Positions 8,949 through 18,188 of a stretch of DNA of 64,000 bases are shown piece after piece; position 1 is the first letter of the stretch; each line of letters starts with the position of its first letter. A program made the translations under genes and the position numbers. Under the pieces are notes generated by a model. That model saw nothing but the letters and a program-made list of their open reading frames with translations, had not been told where the DNA came from and made no database searches. Origin of the DNA: Pseudoselenomonas ruminantium (lineage in GTDB: Bacteria; Bacillota; Negativicutes; Selenomonadales; Selenomonadaceae); the NCBI GenBank assembly GCA_902781305.1, contig CACZIV010000005.1, forward strand, positions 1 through 64,000, in the 5' to 3' direction.

Positions 8949-9827
8949 ATGATTGTCATTGATAAACTAACAAAGAGCTTTCCGCATAAGGATAAACAGG
9001 GAAAACAGACGGAAAAACTCGCTGTGGACGGATTGTCGCTGGCGGTTCGTCCCGGCGAGGTCTTTGGATTGTTGGGCCCGAATGGGGCAGGCAAGACTAC
9101 GACCATCCGCATGCTGACCATGCAGCTAAAGCCCACCGCAGGCTGTATTGCCTATGGCGGGCGGGATATTTACAGTCCCGGTGAAGCCCAACGAGTCAAG
9201 AATAGGATTGGGGTCGTACCTCAGCATGTGAATTTTGACCAGGATTTGACCGTGGGCGAAAATATGGAACTGCACGCCCGCCTGCACCATATGGAGCGGG
9301 CGGAGCGGCAGGCAAGGATTGCTGAGCTTCTAAATTATGTGGAACTTACCGATGTGATAAACGATAATGTGCGCCGCTTGTCCGGGGGAATGAAGCGGCG
9401 CTTGCTTATTGCCCGCGCACTTATCCATAAGCCGCAGATTCTCTTTATGGATGAACCGACGGTGGCCCTTGACCCGCAGGTGCGGCGCCGTATTTGGGAC
9501 TTAGTGCGCGGCCTTGCCCGCGATGGCGTGACGGTGTTTTTGACCACGCACTACATTGAGGAGGCCGAAAACCTCTGCCAGCGGGTGGCGATTCTCAATA
9601 AAGGCAAACTCTCTGCTTTAGACACACCGGCGAATTTCAAGGAACAGTTAGGCAAATTCACGGTGGAATGGGATGGCGAAAATGGCCGGGAGTACCGCTT
9701 CTTTGGCGAAAAAGAAGCGGCGGCAGAGTTTGCCGGAAAGCAGGAAGCCGCAGGCGGCATACTCATCCGTCCAACGAATTTGGAAGATGTATTCATTGAA
9801 CTCACCGGGCATAAAGGAGGCCTTTGA
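8949..9827 (+). CDS. ABC-2 type exporter, ATP-binding protein (DrrA/NodI-like)
   Basis: A 292-residue ATPase with Walker A GPNGAGKTTT, signature LSGGMKRRL, Walker B ILFMDEPTVALD and the H-loop TTHY. The C-terminal extension is typical of DrrA/NodI-type multidrug or polysaccharide exporters. It starts 7 bp after the second kinase; the open frame extends upstream into that gene, but the ATG at 8949 begins the recognisable domain. The permease follows at once. The exported substrate cannot be read from sequence. Confidence 0.92.
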   Translation: MIVIDKLTKSFPHKDKQGKQTEKLAVDGLSLAVRPGEVFGLLGPNGAGKTTTIRMLTMQLKPTAGCIAYGGRDIYSPGEAQRVKNRIGVVPQHVNFDQDLTVGENMELHARLHHMERAERQARIAELLNYVELTDVINDNVRRLSGGMKRRLLIARALIHKPQILFMDEPTVALDPQVRRRIWDLVRGLARDGVTVFLTTHYIEEAENLCQRVAILNKGKLSALDTPANFKEQLGKFTVEWDGENGREYRFFGEKEAAAEFAGKQEAAGGILIRPTNLEDVFIELTGHKGGL

Positions 9828-9829
9828 TT

Positions 9830-10573
9830 TTGCAGATGTTATATGACACCTGGACGGTGTTTTGGCGGGACTGGGTGGTATTAAAAAGGCGTCTTACCAA
9901 GTTCATCCTGGCTCGTATGGTGGCGCCCATGCTCTATCTGGTCGCTTTTGGCTGGGGCCTGGGGCGCAGTATCAACGTGGGCAGTGGCAGTTATCTGGAC
10001 TTTTTGGTGCCGGGGATATTGGCGCTTAATTCCATGAATATCAGCTTTAACAGCATTACGCCGGTGCATGCCGAGCGCATTTATCATAAGAGTCTGGAGG
10101 AATATATATTGGCGCCGATTAAGCCCGCCTCCTATGTGCTGGGCAAAGTGCTTGCGGCGGTATTGCGCAGTCTTATCTCTAGTGCCATCATTTTGATTTT
10201 GGCTTATGCCTTTGGCGCGCATATCATGCTTTCACCGCTGATGCTGTTGGTGCTGATACTCAATGCCGTTATCTTTGCTGAGGTTGGTTTCTTTGCTGCA
10301 ATGAAAATCAGCACCTATGAGGAAATGAGCCAGGTGAATACCTATATCCTGCTGCCCATGTCCTTTCTCTGTGGCACGTTCTTTACCACACAGGCCTTGC
10401 CCGGCGTCTTGCGCCTGGTGATTGAGGCTTTGCCGCTGACCCATACCAGCATGCTGCTGCGCAGTTTGGCCGGTGGGGGCGGGGCAGAATGGCTGTCCTT
10501 GTCGGTGCTTGCCTTCTATGCGCTGGCAGGCTTTTACCTGAGCCATCGGGCTTTTGCCAAATTGGCGGCGTAA
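9830..10573 (+). CDS. ABC-2 type exporter, permease (DrrB-like)
   Basis: About 247 residues with six predicted membrane helices and the ABC-2 permease pattern, including the segment EEYILAPIKPASYVLGKVLAA. It partners the preceding ATPase. The start is uncertain. A TTG at 9824 overlaps the ATPase stop but is only 3 bp from AAAGGAGG. The TTG at 9830 has 9 bp spacing and is preferred. An ATG lies at 9836. Last gene of the kinase-exporter unit. Confidence 0.88.
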   Translation: MQMLYDTWTVFWRDWVVLKRRLTKFILARMVAPMLYLVAFGWGLGRSINVGSGSYLDFLVPGILALNSMNISFNSITPVHAERIYHKSLEEYILAPIKPASYVLGKVLAAVLRSLISSAIILILAYAFGAHIMLSPLMLLVLILNAVIFAEVGFFAAMKISTYEEMSQVNTYILLPMSFLCGTFFTTQALPGVLRLVIEALPLTHTSMLLRSLAGGGGAEWLSLSVLAFYALAGFYLSHRAFAKLAA

Positions 10574-10598
10574 TCCTGGGTAAAATACAGATAATACA

Positions 10599-10628
10599 TT
10601 GGACAAAATTGGTCCCTTTTGTTACAAT
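10599..10628 (+). promoter_or_regulatory. Candidate promoter for miaB
   Basis: TTGGAC at 10599-10604 and TACAAT at 10623-10628 with an 18-bp spacer. The -35 region overlaps a small dyad, GGAC-N7-GTCC. Confidence 0.45.
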
Positions 10629-10671
10629 GATATATCGAGTTAGTTTTTATAGAAGGACTGAATAAATAAGT

Positions 10672-12021
10672 ATGAAAATTATAGATGGCAAAGCCCAGCG
10701 CTATGTCAAATTTTTGGTTTATGGCTGTCAGATGAATGTGGCCGATGCCGAGCGCATGGCCGGGCAGCTGGCCGATATCGGCTATGAGCGCCTCGCCGAT
10801 GATGCGCCGATGGAAGAAGCTGACCTCTTAATCATCAATACCTGTGCCGTGCGCGAAACGGCGGAGGATAAGGTCTATGGCAAAATCGGGGAAATCAAGA
10901 ACATCAAGCGCAAGAATCCGCAGTTGATTTTTGGTATCACCGGCTGCATGGCCCAGAAGGAAAGCGACAAGCTCATCAAGCGGGCACCGCATATCGATTT
11001 TGTGCTCGGTACGGGCAAGGTGCATGAACTCAACGCGGTTGTGCAGGAAATCGAACGCGAACACGGTCATGTGGTCAATACGGAACTGGATGCCAAGACG
11101 GCACCGTCTATCGCTGAAGACCATCGTGTGGCCCGTGATGGCAAGCTGTCGGCCTGGATTCCCATTATGTATGGCTGCAATAATTTCTGCACCTACTGCA
11201 TTGTGCCCTATGTGCGCGGCCGTGAACGCAGCCGCCGTCCCGAAGATGTGGTGAAGGAAGTCGAGCAGGCTGTGGCACAGGGCTATAAGGAAGTCACCCT
11301 GTTAGGCCAGAACGTCAACTCCTATGGCAAGGACCATAAGCTCGCGACCTTTGCCGAACTCTTAAAGATGGTGGACAAGGTGGAAGGCATCAAGCGGGTG
11401 CGCTTTATGACCTCTCATCCCAAGGATTTGAGCGACGAAGTGATTGAGGCCATTGCCACGGGTGAGCACCTCTGTGAGCATATCCATCTGCCGGTGCAGT
11501 ATGGCAGCAATCATCTCTTGAAGGCCATGAACCGTGTTTATACGGTGGAAAGCTATAAGGAGCTTGTGCGCAAAATCCGTGCCCGCTTGCCGCAAGCATC
11601 ACTTACAACGGACCTTATTGTGGGCTTCCCGGGCGAAACGGAAGATGATTTTGCACAGATGCTGGATTTCTTAAAGGAAATCCGCTATGATTCGGCCTAT
11701 ACCTTTATCTACTCCAAGCGCAGCGGCACGCCGGCGGCCACGATGGATAATCAGGTGGATGATGATGTGAAGAAGGAACGGCTCAACGCCTTGATGGCTG
11801 TGCAGAATCAAATCAGCCTCGAGAAGAATCAGGCGTTGCTCGATTCGGTTATGGAAGTGATGGTCGAAGGCCCCAGCAAGAATGATGAATCTGTCTGGAC
11901 AGGCCATACGAGAACGAATAAAATCGTACTCTTTAATCATCAGGATGAGCAGCCCGGTGATTTTATCAGCGTGAAGATTACGCACCCGCAGACCTGGGTG
12001 TTAAAAGGTATTCGTGTGTAA
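10672..12021 (+). CDS. miaB: tRNA-2-methylthio-N6-dimethylallyladenosine synthase
   Basis: A 449-residue radical-SAM methylthiotransferase of normal length. The N-terminal UPF0004 domain supplies three cluster cysteines (YGCQMN, NTCAVRE, GCMAQ). The radical-SAM motif is CNNFCTYC (~168-175), and a TRAM domain closes the protein. MiaB adds the 2-methylthio group to i6A37 of tRNAs using two 4Fe-4S clusters. It is followed by mutS and mutL, an order common in Firmicutes. The usual miaA and hfq neighbours are not present downstream. Confidence 0.96.
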   Translation: MKIIDGKAQRYVKFLVYGCQMNVADAERMAGQLADIGYERLADDAPMEEADLLIINTCAVRETAEDKVYGKIGEIKNIKRKNPQLIFGITGCMAQKESDKLIKRAPHIDFVLGTGKVHELNAVVQEIEREHGHVVNTELDAKTAPSIAEDHRVARDGKLSAWIPIMYGCNNFCTYCIVPYVRGRERSRRPEDVVKEVEQAVAQGYKEVTLLGQNVNSYGKDHKLATFAELLKMVDKVEGIKRVRFMTSHPKDLSDEVIEAIATGEHLCEHIHLPVQYGSNHLLKAMNRVYTVESYKELVRKIRARLPQASLTTDLIVGFPGETEDDFAQMLDFLKEIRYDSAYTFIYSKRSGTPAATMDNQVDDDVKKERLNALMAVQNQISLEKNQALLDSVMEVMVEGPSKNDESVWTGHTRTNKIVLFNHQDEQPGDFISVKITHPQTWVLKGIRV

Positions 12022-12033
12022 TATAGATTAGGA

Positions 12034-12062
12034 GAGCTCCCTCTGGCGAGGGAGCTTCTGCC
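12034..12062 (+). terminator. Weak terminator-like hairpin between miaB and mutS
   Basis: AGCTCCCTC (12035-12043) pairs with GAGGGAGCT (12048-12056) around a TGGC tetraloop. It is followed by only a modest T-rich tail, so it may be a processing or attenuating hairpin rather than a full stop. Confidence 0.5.
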
Positions 12063-12099
12063 GTTATTTTATCAATTTTAGTGGAGGTGCAGTGCTTAC

Positions 12100-14694
12100 A
12101 TGGAATTAACACCCATGATGCAGCAATATCTGGCCACCAAGGAACAGCATCCCGAGGCCATTCTCTTTTTCCGTTTGGGTGATTTTTACGAAATGTTCTT
12201 TGATGACGCCCGCATTGTGTCCAAGGAACTGAGCCTGACGCTTACAAGCCGCAACGGCAATACGGATAAGGCGCCCATGTGCGGCGTGCCCTATCATGCC
12301 GCCGAAGGCTATATCAATAAGCTCGTGAGCCGCGGCTACAAGGTGGCCATTGCCGAGCAGATTGGCGACCCCAAGGCCAAGGGCCTGACCAAGCGCGAAA
12401 TCATCAAGGTTATCACGCCGGGTACGGTACTGTCTGAATCCGCCCTCAAGGATTCGGCCAATAACTATATTGCGCTGGTCTACGAGCGGACGGAGCAGAT
12501 TATCCTGGCAGGCGCCGATATTTCCACCGGTGAATGTTTCTATGGCATCTATGGCGGCGGCAGCCGGGAGCAGATGCTCTACGATGAGCTCTACCGTCTG
12601 GCCATGCCGGAACTACTCGTGGTGGGCAAGCCCTCCTTTATGGCAAGCCTCAAGGAATTTACGGATTTGCGCCTGCCCGCAACCTCCTATACCATGATTG
12701 ACGAAATCTCTCCGGCAGTGGAGGACCGGATTATCGAGCATTTTGCCGCTGATGTGCGGCCAAGTGACGAGGGGGCCAAGGAAGCGGTGGCAACCCTCTT
12801 GGATTATCTCCATGATACGGTGATGACGGATTTAACCCACCTCAATCAGCTGGCTTTTCTGGATGCCTCGGAAAATCTCGTCATTGACACCTACACCCTG
12901 CGGAATCTCGAAATCACGCGCAATCTGCGGGATGGGGGCAAGAAGGATACTTTGCTCGATGTGCTCGATTTCACCAACACGGCCATGGGCAGCCGCCTCC
13001 TGAAAAAATGGCTCGAATATCCGCTCTTAAACATCCTGCCCATCAATCAGCGCTTGGATGCAGTGGAAGAACTCACGAAGGACTTTTCCTTGCGCGGAGG
13101 CCTGCGGGAAGCCTGCAAGGATATTCACGACTTTGAGCGTTTGCTTACGCGCATTGAGGTGGGCACGGCTAACGCCCGCGACCTTATCGCCCTCAAAATC
13201 TCCTTGATGAGTCTGCCTGCCATTAAGAATAAGATGGCAAGCGTGCAGGCTAATGTGCTGGTGAACTGTCAGCAGAATATCCATGTATTTGACGATTTGG
13301 TGGATTTACTCCAGCGTTCCATCGTGGAAGAACCAGGCATTTCCCTGCGTGATGGTGGCATCATCAAGGACGGTTACAATGCAGACCTCGACGAATACCG
13401 GCGCATTGCCCATGACAGCAAGTCCATGCTGCAGGAAATCGAGGAGCGGGAGAAGGAAGAAACCGGCATCCGCTCGCTTAAAATCGGTTACAACAAGGTC
13501 TTTGGCTACTATATCGAAGTGCGCCACAGTGGCGCGGATTTGGTGCCGGACAGGTATATCCGCAAGCAGACACTGGCTAACGCCGAGCGTTATATCACCG
13601 AAGAACTCAAGGAATTTGAAACCAAGATTCTCGGCGCACAGGAAAAGATTGTCAGCATTGAGTACAACCTCTTTACCGAGGTGCGCGAGGTCATCAAGAG
13701 CCGCCTGACGGAAATTCAGGGCACGGCCCATGAAATCGCCATCGTCGATGTGCTCACAAGTCTGGCCGAAGCCGCTGTCGCCTATAACTATGTGCGTCCT
13801 CGCATGGCAAACAACGGTGAGATTGATATAAAAGATGGCCGTCACCCACTGGTTGAGCGCATTTTGACGCGTGACCTCTTTGTGCCCAACGATACGAAAC
13901 TCAACCATAGCAGCTGTGAAATCATGCTGATTACCGGTCCGAATATGGCAGGTAAATCCACCTACATGCGGCAGACGGCGCTCCTTACACTGATGGCGCA
14001 GATTGGCAGCTTTATTCCGGCGCGCGAGGCAACGATTTCGCCGGTGGATAGAATCTTTACCCGTATCGGTGCCAGCGATGACCTCGTCAGCGGGCAGAGT
14101 ACCTTTATGGTGGAGATGAATGAGGTGGCGCAGATACTCAAATATGCCACCAAGAACAGTCTCGTCATCCTTGATGAAATCGGCCGCGGCACGAGTACCT
14201 TTGACGGCATGAGTATTGCCCGCGCCGTGATTGAACACATCGAACAGAAGGTTCATGCCAAGACCCTCTTTGCGACGCATTACCATGAACTCACGGATTT
14301 GGAAGACGATATCGTCAAGAATTACTGCGTGGCTGTAAAAGAGCGCGGTACGCAGGTGGCCTTCCTGCGGCGCATTGTGCCCGGGGCGGCGGATAAGTCC
14401 TATGGCATCCATGTGGCGCGGCTTGCAGGGCTGCCTAAGAGCGTGACCAAGCGGGCGGAGGATATTCTGGCCGAATTGGAATCGGAAGCGGCCACCGCTG
14501 TACCCGCAGTGGAAAATGCCAAGCCGGAAACCAAGCAGGCTCCGGCTTCCATGGATATGATGGGCTCGCTCTTTGCAAACAGCCTGAGCGACAAGCTGCT
14601 CGCACTTGACGTAATGACCATGACCCCGCTCGAGGCCATGAATGAACTCTATAAACTGCAGGAGCAGGCGAAAAGGGAGGCTGGACAGGCATGA
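12100..14694 (+). CDS. mutS: DNA mismatch repair protein MutS
   Basis: An 864-residue MutS1. The mismatch-binding Phe-X-Glu is at FRLGDFYEMFFDDA near the N-terminus. Connector, lever and clamp domains follow, then the ATPase with Walker A GPNMAGKSTYMRQ (~613-625) and Walker B LVILDEIGRGTSTFDG. The C-terminal tail (~805-864) matches the dimer/tetramer region. It recognises mispairs and recruits MutL. Its stop overlaps the mutL start by 4 bp (ATGA), indicating translational coupling. Confidence 0.97.
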   Translation: MELTPMMQQYLATKEQHPEAILFFRLGDFYEMFFDDARIVSKELSLTLTSRNGNTDKAPMCGVPYHAAEGYINKLVSRGYKVAIAEQIGDPKAKGLTKREIIKVITPGTVLSESALKDSANNYIALVYERTEQIILAGADISTGECFYGIYGGGSREQMLYDELYRLAMPELLVVGKPSFMASLKEFTDLRLPATSYTMIDEISPAVEDRIIEHFAADVRPSDEGAKEAVATLLDYLHDTVMTDLTHLNQLAFLDASENLVIDTYTLRNLEITRNLRDGGKKDTLLDVLDFTNTAMGSRLLKKWLEYPLLNILPINQRLDAVEELTKDFSLRGGLREACKDIHDFERLLTRIEVGTANARDLIALKISLMSLPAIKNKMASVQANVLVNCQQNIHVFDDLVDLLQRSIVEEPGISLRDGGIIKDGYNADLDEYRRIAHDSKSMLQEIEEREKEETGIRSLKIGYNKVFGYYIEVRHSGADLVPDRYIRKQTLANAERYITEELKEFETKILGAQEKIVSIEYNLFTEVREVIKSRLTEIQGTAHEIAIVDVLTSLAEAAVAYNYVRPRMANNGEIDIKDGRHPLVERILTRDLFVPNDTKLNHSSCEIMLITGPNMAGKSTYMRQTALLTLMAQIGSFIPAREATISPVDRIFTRIGASDDLVSGQSTFMVEMNEVAQILKYATKNSLVILDEIGRGTSTFDGMSIARAVIEHIEQKVHAKTLFATHYHELTDLEDDIVKNYCVAVKERGTQVAFLRRIVPGAADKSYGIHVARLAGLPKSVTKRAEDILAELESEAATAVPAVENAKPETKQAPASMDMMGSLFANSLSDKLLALDVMTMTPLEAMNELYKLQEQAKREAGQA

Positions 14695-16643
14695 CGAAAA
14701 TTCATGTGCTTGACGATAACACCATCAACAAAATCGCCGCGGGCGAAGTGGTGGAGCGTCCGGCATCGGTTATTAAAGAACTCATCGAAAACGCCATGGA
14801 TGCGGGGGCAACCCGCATCGAAGTCGAAATCATGGCAGGCGGTACATCCTTTATGCGGGTGACGGATAACGGCAAGGGCATGAGCAAAGAAGATGCCTCT
14901 GTGGCCATCCTGCGCCACGCTACGAGTAAGATTCAGGAAGTGTCGGACCTCAACAGCATTTCCACCATGGGCTTCCGTGGTGAGGCCCTGCCAACGATTG
15001 CTTCCGTATCCCGTTTTACCATGCTGACCCGTGAGCCGGGCAGTGATTTGGGGACGAAAGTGGAAATCAGCGGCGGCAAGGCGCCGGATATCATCGAAAT
15101 GGGCTGTAATGTGGGCACGAGCATCAAGGTGGAAGATTTGTTCTTCAACACGCCCGCCCGCAAGAAATTTCTCAAGACCAACCATACTGAGGGCGGCAAA
15201 ATCAACGATTTTATCATCAAGCTGGCGCTGTCCCGTCCCGATATTGCCTTTCAGTTTATCAACAACAACAAGACCTCGGTGGTGACACCGGGCAACGGCA
15301 ATCTATTCGATACCGTGCAGGCGATTTACGGCGGGCAGGTGGCTGACTCTTTGCTAACCCTTAACTTGGAGGATGAAGACCTGAAGATTTCGGGCTTTAT
15401 CACCAAGCCTTCTATGCTTAAGAGTTCCCGAACTTGGCAGACCTTTATCGTCAACGGCCGTATCATTCAGAACCGCGCCATTGCCAAGGCGATTGACAAT
15501 GCCTACCGCTCGCTGATTCCGAAAAGCGGCTTCCCTTTCACGGTGCTCAACATCGAAGTGCCGCAGCGCACGATTGACGTCAACGTGCATCCGCAGAAAA
15601 GCGAAATGAAGTTCGAGGACGAGAGCCGTATCTTTAAGGCTGTCTACAAGGCGGTCTTAGATGCCATCCGGCCAAGTTCCGGCAGCCTGACAGAAGTGGC
15701 CGCTGTGGTAGAAAAGCCAAAAGTGGAATACAGCATGGAACCCATGCAGTTTGTGCCGGCCAGTGCTCCGGCACCGGCAGTATCATCTGCTCCGGCGCAT
15801 TCCGGCAGCTATCAGCCTAAAACCATTTATGAGGCGGTCAGCCGTCCGGCAGTGAAACCAGCGGTAAGCTTTGCCGAAGCACAGAAACAGCTGCAGCAGG
15901 AGCGGCAGGTGCATTACCAGCCGCAGGAGCGCCATGAGCAGGTAGCCGACAGTCCACAGCCTGACCTGTCCAATACTGACAATGCTGACGCGTCAAATGA
16001 CCCGTCAAAAATGGACATGTCAACTGTTGACCAGTCAGCTGCGATGCAGACGACTGAAAATACAGGGCGCATGATTCCTATTGGACAGGTCGACTTGACC
16101 TATATTATCGCGCAGGATTTGAAAGGGCTATACATTATCGACCAGCATGCCGCCCATGAGCGCATCTTGTTTGATAAGCTCTCCGCTATGGCAGATGGCA
16201 TTCCTTCCCAGCAGCTTTTGGTGCATCAGCTTCTGACCTTTGACCGCAAAGAGGCGGCATTGGTGGAGGATAACAAGGAACTCTTTGCCAAATTGGGCTT
16301 CCACTTGGAGGCGGCAGGCGATTTTGACTACCGCCTGATGGAAGTACCGGCTGATGTGCCTGTGGGAGAGGCCGAGGATATTATCCGGGAAATCCTGACG
16401 GATTTGGGCAATATGCATGAGACAACCGCCAAGGAAATCCGCCAGGCGTGTCTGGCGACAACCGCCTGTCGGGCGGCCATCAAGGCGGGCGAAGAACTCA
16501 ATATGCGGCAGATGGAGATTTTGCTCGATGAGCTCTCTACGACGGCCTTTCCCTATACCTGCCCGCATGGCCGCCCGACGATTTTGAAATTCAGCAGTGA
16601 AGATTTAGCCAAGATGTTCAAGCGGACAGGTTTTGGTTTTTGA
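14691..16643 (+). CDS. mutL: DNA mismatch repair protein MutL (endonuclease type)
   Basis: A 650-residue protein. The N-terminal GHKL ATPase carries motifs around ELIENAMDAGA, DNGKGM and GFRGEAL. A Pro/Ala/Gln-rich linker (~350-460) leads to the C-terminal dimerisation and nicking domain. The metal-binding motif begins DQHAAHE at residue 484. The last acidic position, usually Glu in DQHA-X2-E-X4-E, is Asp here. The supporting motifs ACRAAIKAGE and CPHGRPT are intact, so a latent endonuclease is likely, as in MutH-lacking bacteria. Coupled to mutS by a 4-bp overlap. Confidence 0.96.
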   Translation: MTKIHVLDDNTINKIAAGEVVERPASVIKELIENAMDAGATRIEVEIMAGGTSFMRVTDNGKGMSKEDASVAILRHATSKIQEVSDLNSISTMGFRGEALPTIASVSRFTMLTREPGSDLGTKVEISGGKAPDIIEMGCNVGTSIKVEDLFFNTPARKKFLKTNHTEGGKINDFIIKLALSRPDIAFQFINNNKTSVVTPGNGNLFDTVQAIYGGQVADSLLTLNLEDEDLKISGFITKPSMLKSSRTWQTFIVNGRIIQNRAIAKAIDNAYRSLIPKSGFPFTVLNIEVPQRTIDVNVHPQKSEMKFEDESRIFKAVYKAVLDAIRPSSGSLTEVAAVVEKPKVEYSMEPMQFVPASAPAPAVSSAPAHSGSYQPKTIYEAVSRPAVKPAVSFAEAQKQLQQERQVHYQPQERHEQVADSPQPDLSNTDNADASNDPSKMDMSTVDQSAAMQTTENTGRMIPIGQVDLTYIIAQDLKGLYIIDQHAAHERILFDKLSAMADGIPSQQLLVHQLLTFDRKEAALVEDNKELFAKLGFHLEAAGDFDYRLMEVPADVPVGEAEDIIREILTDLGNMHETTAKEIRQACLATTACRAAIKAGEELNMRQMEILLDELSTTAFPYTCPHGRPTILKFSSEDLAKMFKRTGFGF

Positions 16644-16661
16644 GAAAGTGATGGATAGATA

Positions 16662-17459
16662 TTGAACGAAAATAAATTGTCAGCCATAGCGACCACTGGC
16701 CGCAAATGGAACCGCCCCAGTGAAAAACTGGCCCGGGAGATGGCAGAGCGGCTGAATATTCCCTACGCCGAACGCGGGCGCACGAATATACCAGAGCTTT
16801 GCCAAAGCTATGACGCTAAGTTTGCATTGGTGGCGAAAAAAGGTCTGTTGACGCTCGTGACGCCGGAGGCGGAACTGTTTTTTCATCCCAATATGGCACA
16901 TCTGCGCATGAAAAATCTGCGCTTCGGCGATGGCGACCGCATGGCGGAAGCTATGGGGCTAAAACCGGGCATGGATGTGCTGGATTGTACATTGGGATTC
17001 GGCGCAGATGCCATTGTGGCCAGTGCTGTAGTGGGCGAGAGCGGCAGCGTTACCGGCCTTGAATCCCAGCCGCTGATTGAAGCGGTGGTGGGCTATGGAT
17101 TGGCCAATTATGAAAAGGACACCGAACAGATTATTGCAGCCATGCGCCGGGTAAAGACCGTCTGCACCGAGGCGTATGAATACCTCAAAGCCCAGCCGGA
17201 CAAATCCGTGGATGTCATCTATTTTGACCCCATGTTCCGCCATCCCTTTGCCGAGAGCAAAAACATTGCGCCCCTGCGGCCCGTGGCCAACAAAAATCCG
17301 CTGACATTGGAGACTATCGCCGAAGCCCGCAGAGTGGCAAGACAGCGCGTGGTGCTTAAAGAATCCAGCAAAAGCTGGGAGTTTGCGCGTTTGGGCTTTA
17401 CGGAACGGGCTGGGGGACGGTATAGCAAAGTGCAGTATGGGGTAATGCGGCTGCGTTAA
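16662..17459 (+). CDS. Class I SAM-dependent methyltransferase (RsmJ-like)
   Basis: A 265-residue protein. The SAM-binding motif I is DVLDCTLGFGADAIVAS (~107-123), and an acidic motif lies near GLESQP. The motif DVIYFDPMFRHPF resembles the DPPY-type catalytic loop. The N-terminal region resembles the UPF0341/RsmJ group, which methylates 16S rRNA guanine; the exact target is not certain. The start appears to be TTG at 16662, since no in-frame ATG lies upstream. It follows mutL by 18 bp and is the last gene before a large non-coding region. Confidence 0.75.
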   Translation: MNENKLSAIATTGRKWNRPSEKLAREMAERLNIPYAERGRTNIPELCQSYDAKFALVAKKGLLTLVTPEAELFFHPNMAHLRMKNLRFGDGDRMAEAMGLKPGMDVLDCTLGFGADAIVASAVVGESGSVTGLESQPLIEAVVGYGLANYEKDTEQIIAAMRRVKTVCTEAYEYLKAQPDKSVDVIYFDPMFRHPFAESKNIAPLRPVANKNPLTLETIAEARRVARQRVVLKESSKSWEFARLGFTERAGGRYSKVQYGVMRLR

Positions 17460-17524
17460 ACACCAAATTGCAGTTTGTTGGGGAGTTCAGTTCGTGCTAA
17501 AGGTATCTTGGTCATACGTAGTCA
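17460..17524. other. Short unassigned spacer
   Basis: Spacer between the methyltransferase stop and the first structured element. No promoter, terminator or ORF stands out. Confidence 0.4.
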
Positions 17525-17720
17525 GGGGCGAACGGGGAAGTAATTTTTCTGTTTTCCGCTAAACGACCCCTTCGTTAAATAGCGATGTCCAGTTACCTGC
17601 GCCGGGCAGGCCAACGGCGCTTCTTTCAGCGTATTTGCTTAGCTATGTTCTACAAGGGACCGGCCTTCACTGCGTTCAGGCAGTCGCTCCCTACAGAAAA
17701 ATCACTTCCCCGTTTGCCCC
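17525..17720 (+). repeat. Structured ~195-bp palindromic element, copy 1
   Basis: The 27-nt ends (17525-17551 and 17694-17720) are inverted repeats matching at 25 of 27 positions. Inside are a 22-bp core at 17591-17612, itself able to form a CCTGC/GCAGG hairpin, and a hairpin GCCT-TCACTGCGTTC-AGGC at 17663-17681. The same core and the same 11-nt loop occur in copy 2 on the other strand. Short ORFs across the region look incidental. The pattern fits a MITE-like element or a structured RNA; the family is not recognised. Confidence 0.8.
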
Positions 17721-17828
17721 AAGTTGCGGATTAGCCTATTGTCACGAACTCGTTGCTCCCGTAACAAGAACATCGATGTGCTTGTTGCTTGTCACCGTGA
17801 AAGTGCCGTTTTATACGAACATCGCTTA

Positions 17829-18019
17829 GGCGGAGGTGGTGATTCTTTTCGCCGAGGAACGACGTCCGAACGCAGTGAGGACTGGCCCACAAACGGCATA
17901 GACTAAATACTGGGCTGAACATACGCGCCGCCGGCCTGCCCGGCGCAGGTAACTAAACAGTCCATAAATTTACTTGTGGGTCATTCAGTGCAACGGCGAA
18001 AAGTATTACCACCTCCGCC
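17829..18019 (-). repeat. Structured ~195-bp palindromic element, copy 2 (inverted)
   Basis: On the minus strand this has the same plan as copy 1. The 26-nt ends (17829-17854 and 17994-18019) match at 24 of 26 positions, and their sequence differs from the ends of copy 1. The 22-bp core (17933-17954) is identical to that of copy 1. The loop TCACTGCGTTC is kept (17868-17878), but its closing stem is GTCC/GGAC instead of GCCT/AGGC. The two copies are mirror-placed about position 17772.5. Confidence 0.8.
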
Positions 18020-18074
18020 CAAACTGAGCTGTAACAAAAAAATTTCAGCACGTACTGGCAAACTGCTATTTATC

Positions 18075-18115
18075 AAAAAAATCCGTTGACCTTTGTTCTG
18101 TCAACGGATTTTTTT
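18075..18115. terminator. Strong, probably bidirectional rho-independent terminator
   Basis: ATCCGTTGAC (18081-18090) pairs perfectly with GTCAACGGAT (18100-18109). It is preceded by seven A and followed by seven T, so it can act on both strands. It insulates dinB from the element pair. Confidence 0.92.
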
Positions 18116-18148
18116 GCAATGAGGAGCAGGTCGCAGTGTGTAATTATC

Positions 18149-18188
18149 TTGCCTGAATTTTGCCTTTATGTTACACTTTGTGTAAGAT
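18149..18188 (+). promoter_or_regulatory. dinB promoter, two overlapping candidates
   Basis: TTGCCT (18149-18154) with TACACT (18172-18177), and TTGCCT (18160-18165) with TAAGAT (18183-18188), both with 17-bp spacers. In either case the -10 lies inside the dyad at 18171-18202. Confidence 0.55.

Noticed and set aside
17635..17922. Small ORFs of 60-64 codons across the intergenic region
   Set aside because: They cross the inverted-repeat element on both strands, lack ribosome binding sites and show no recognisable protein pattern.
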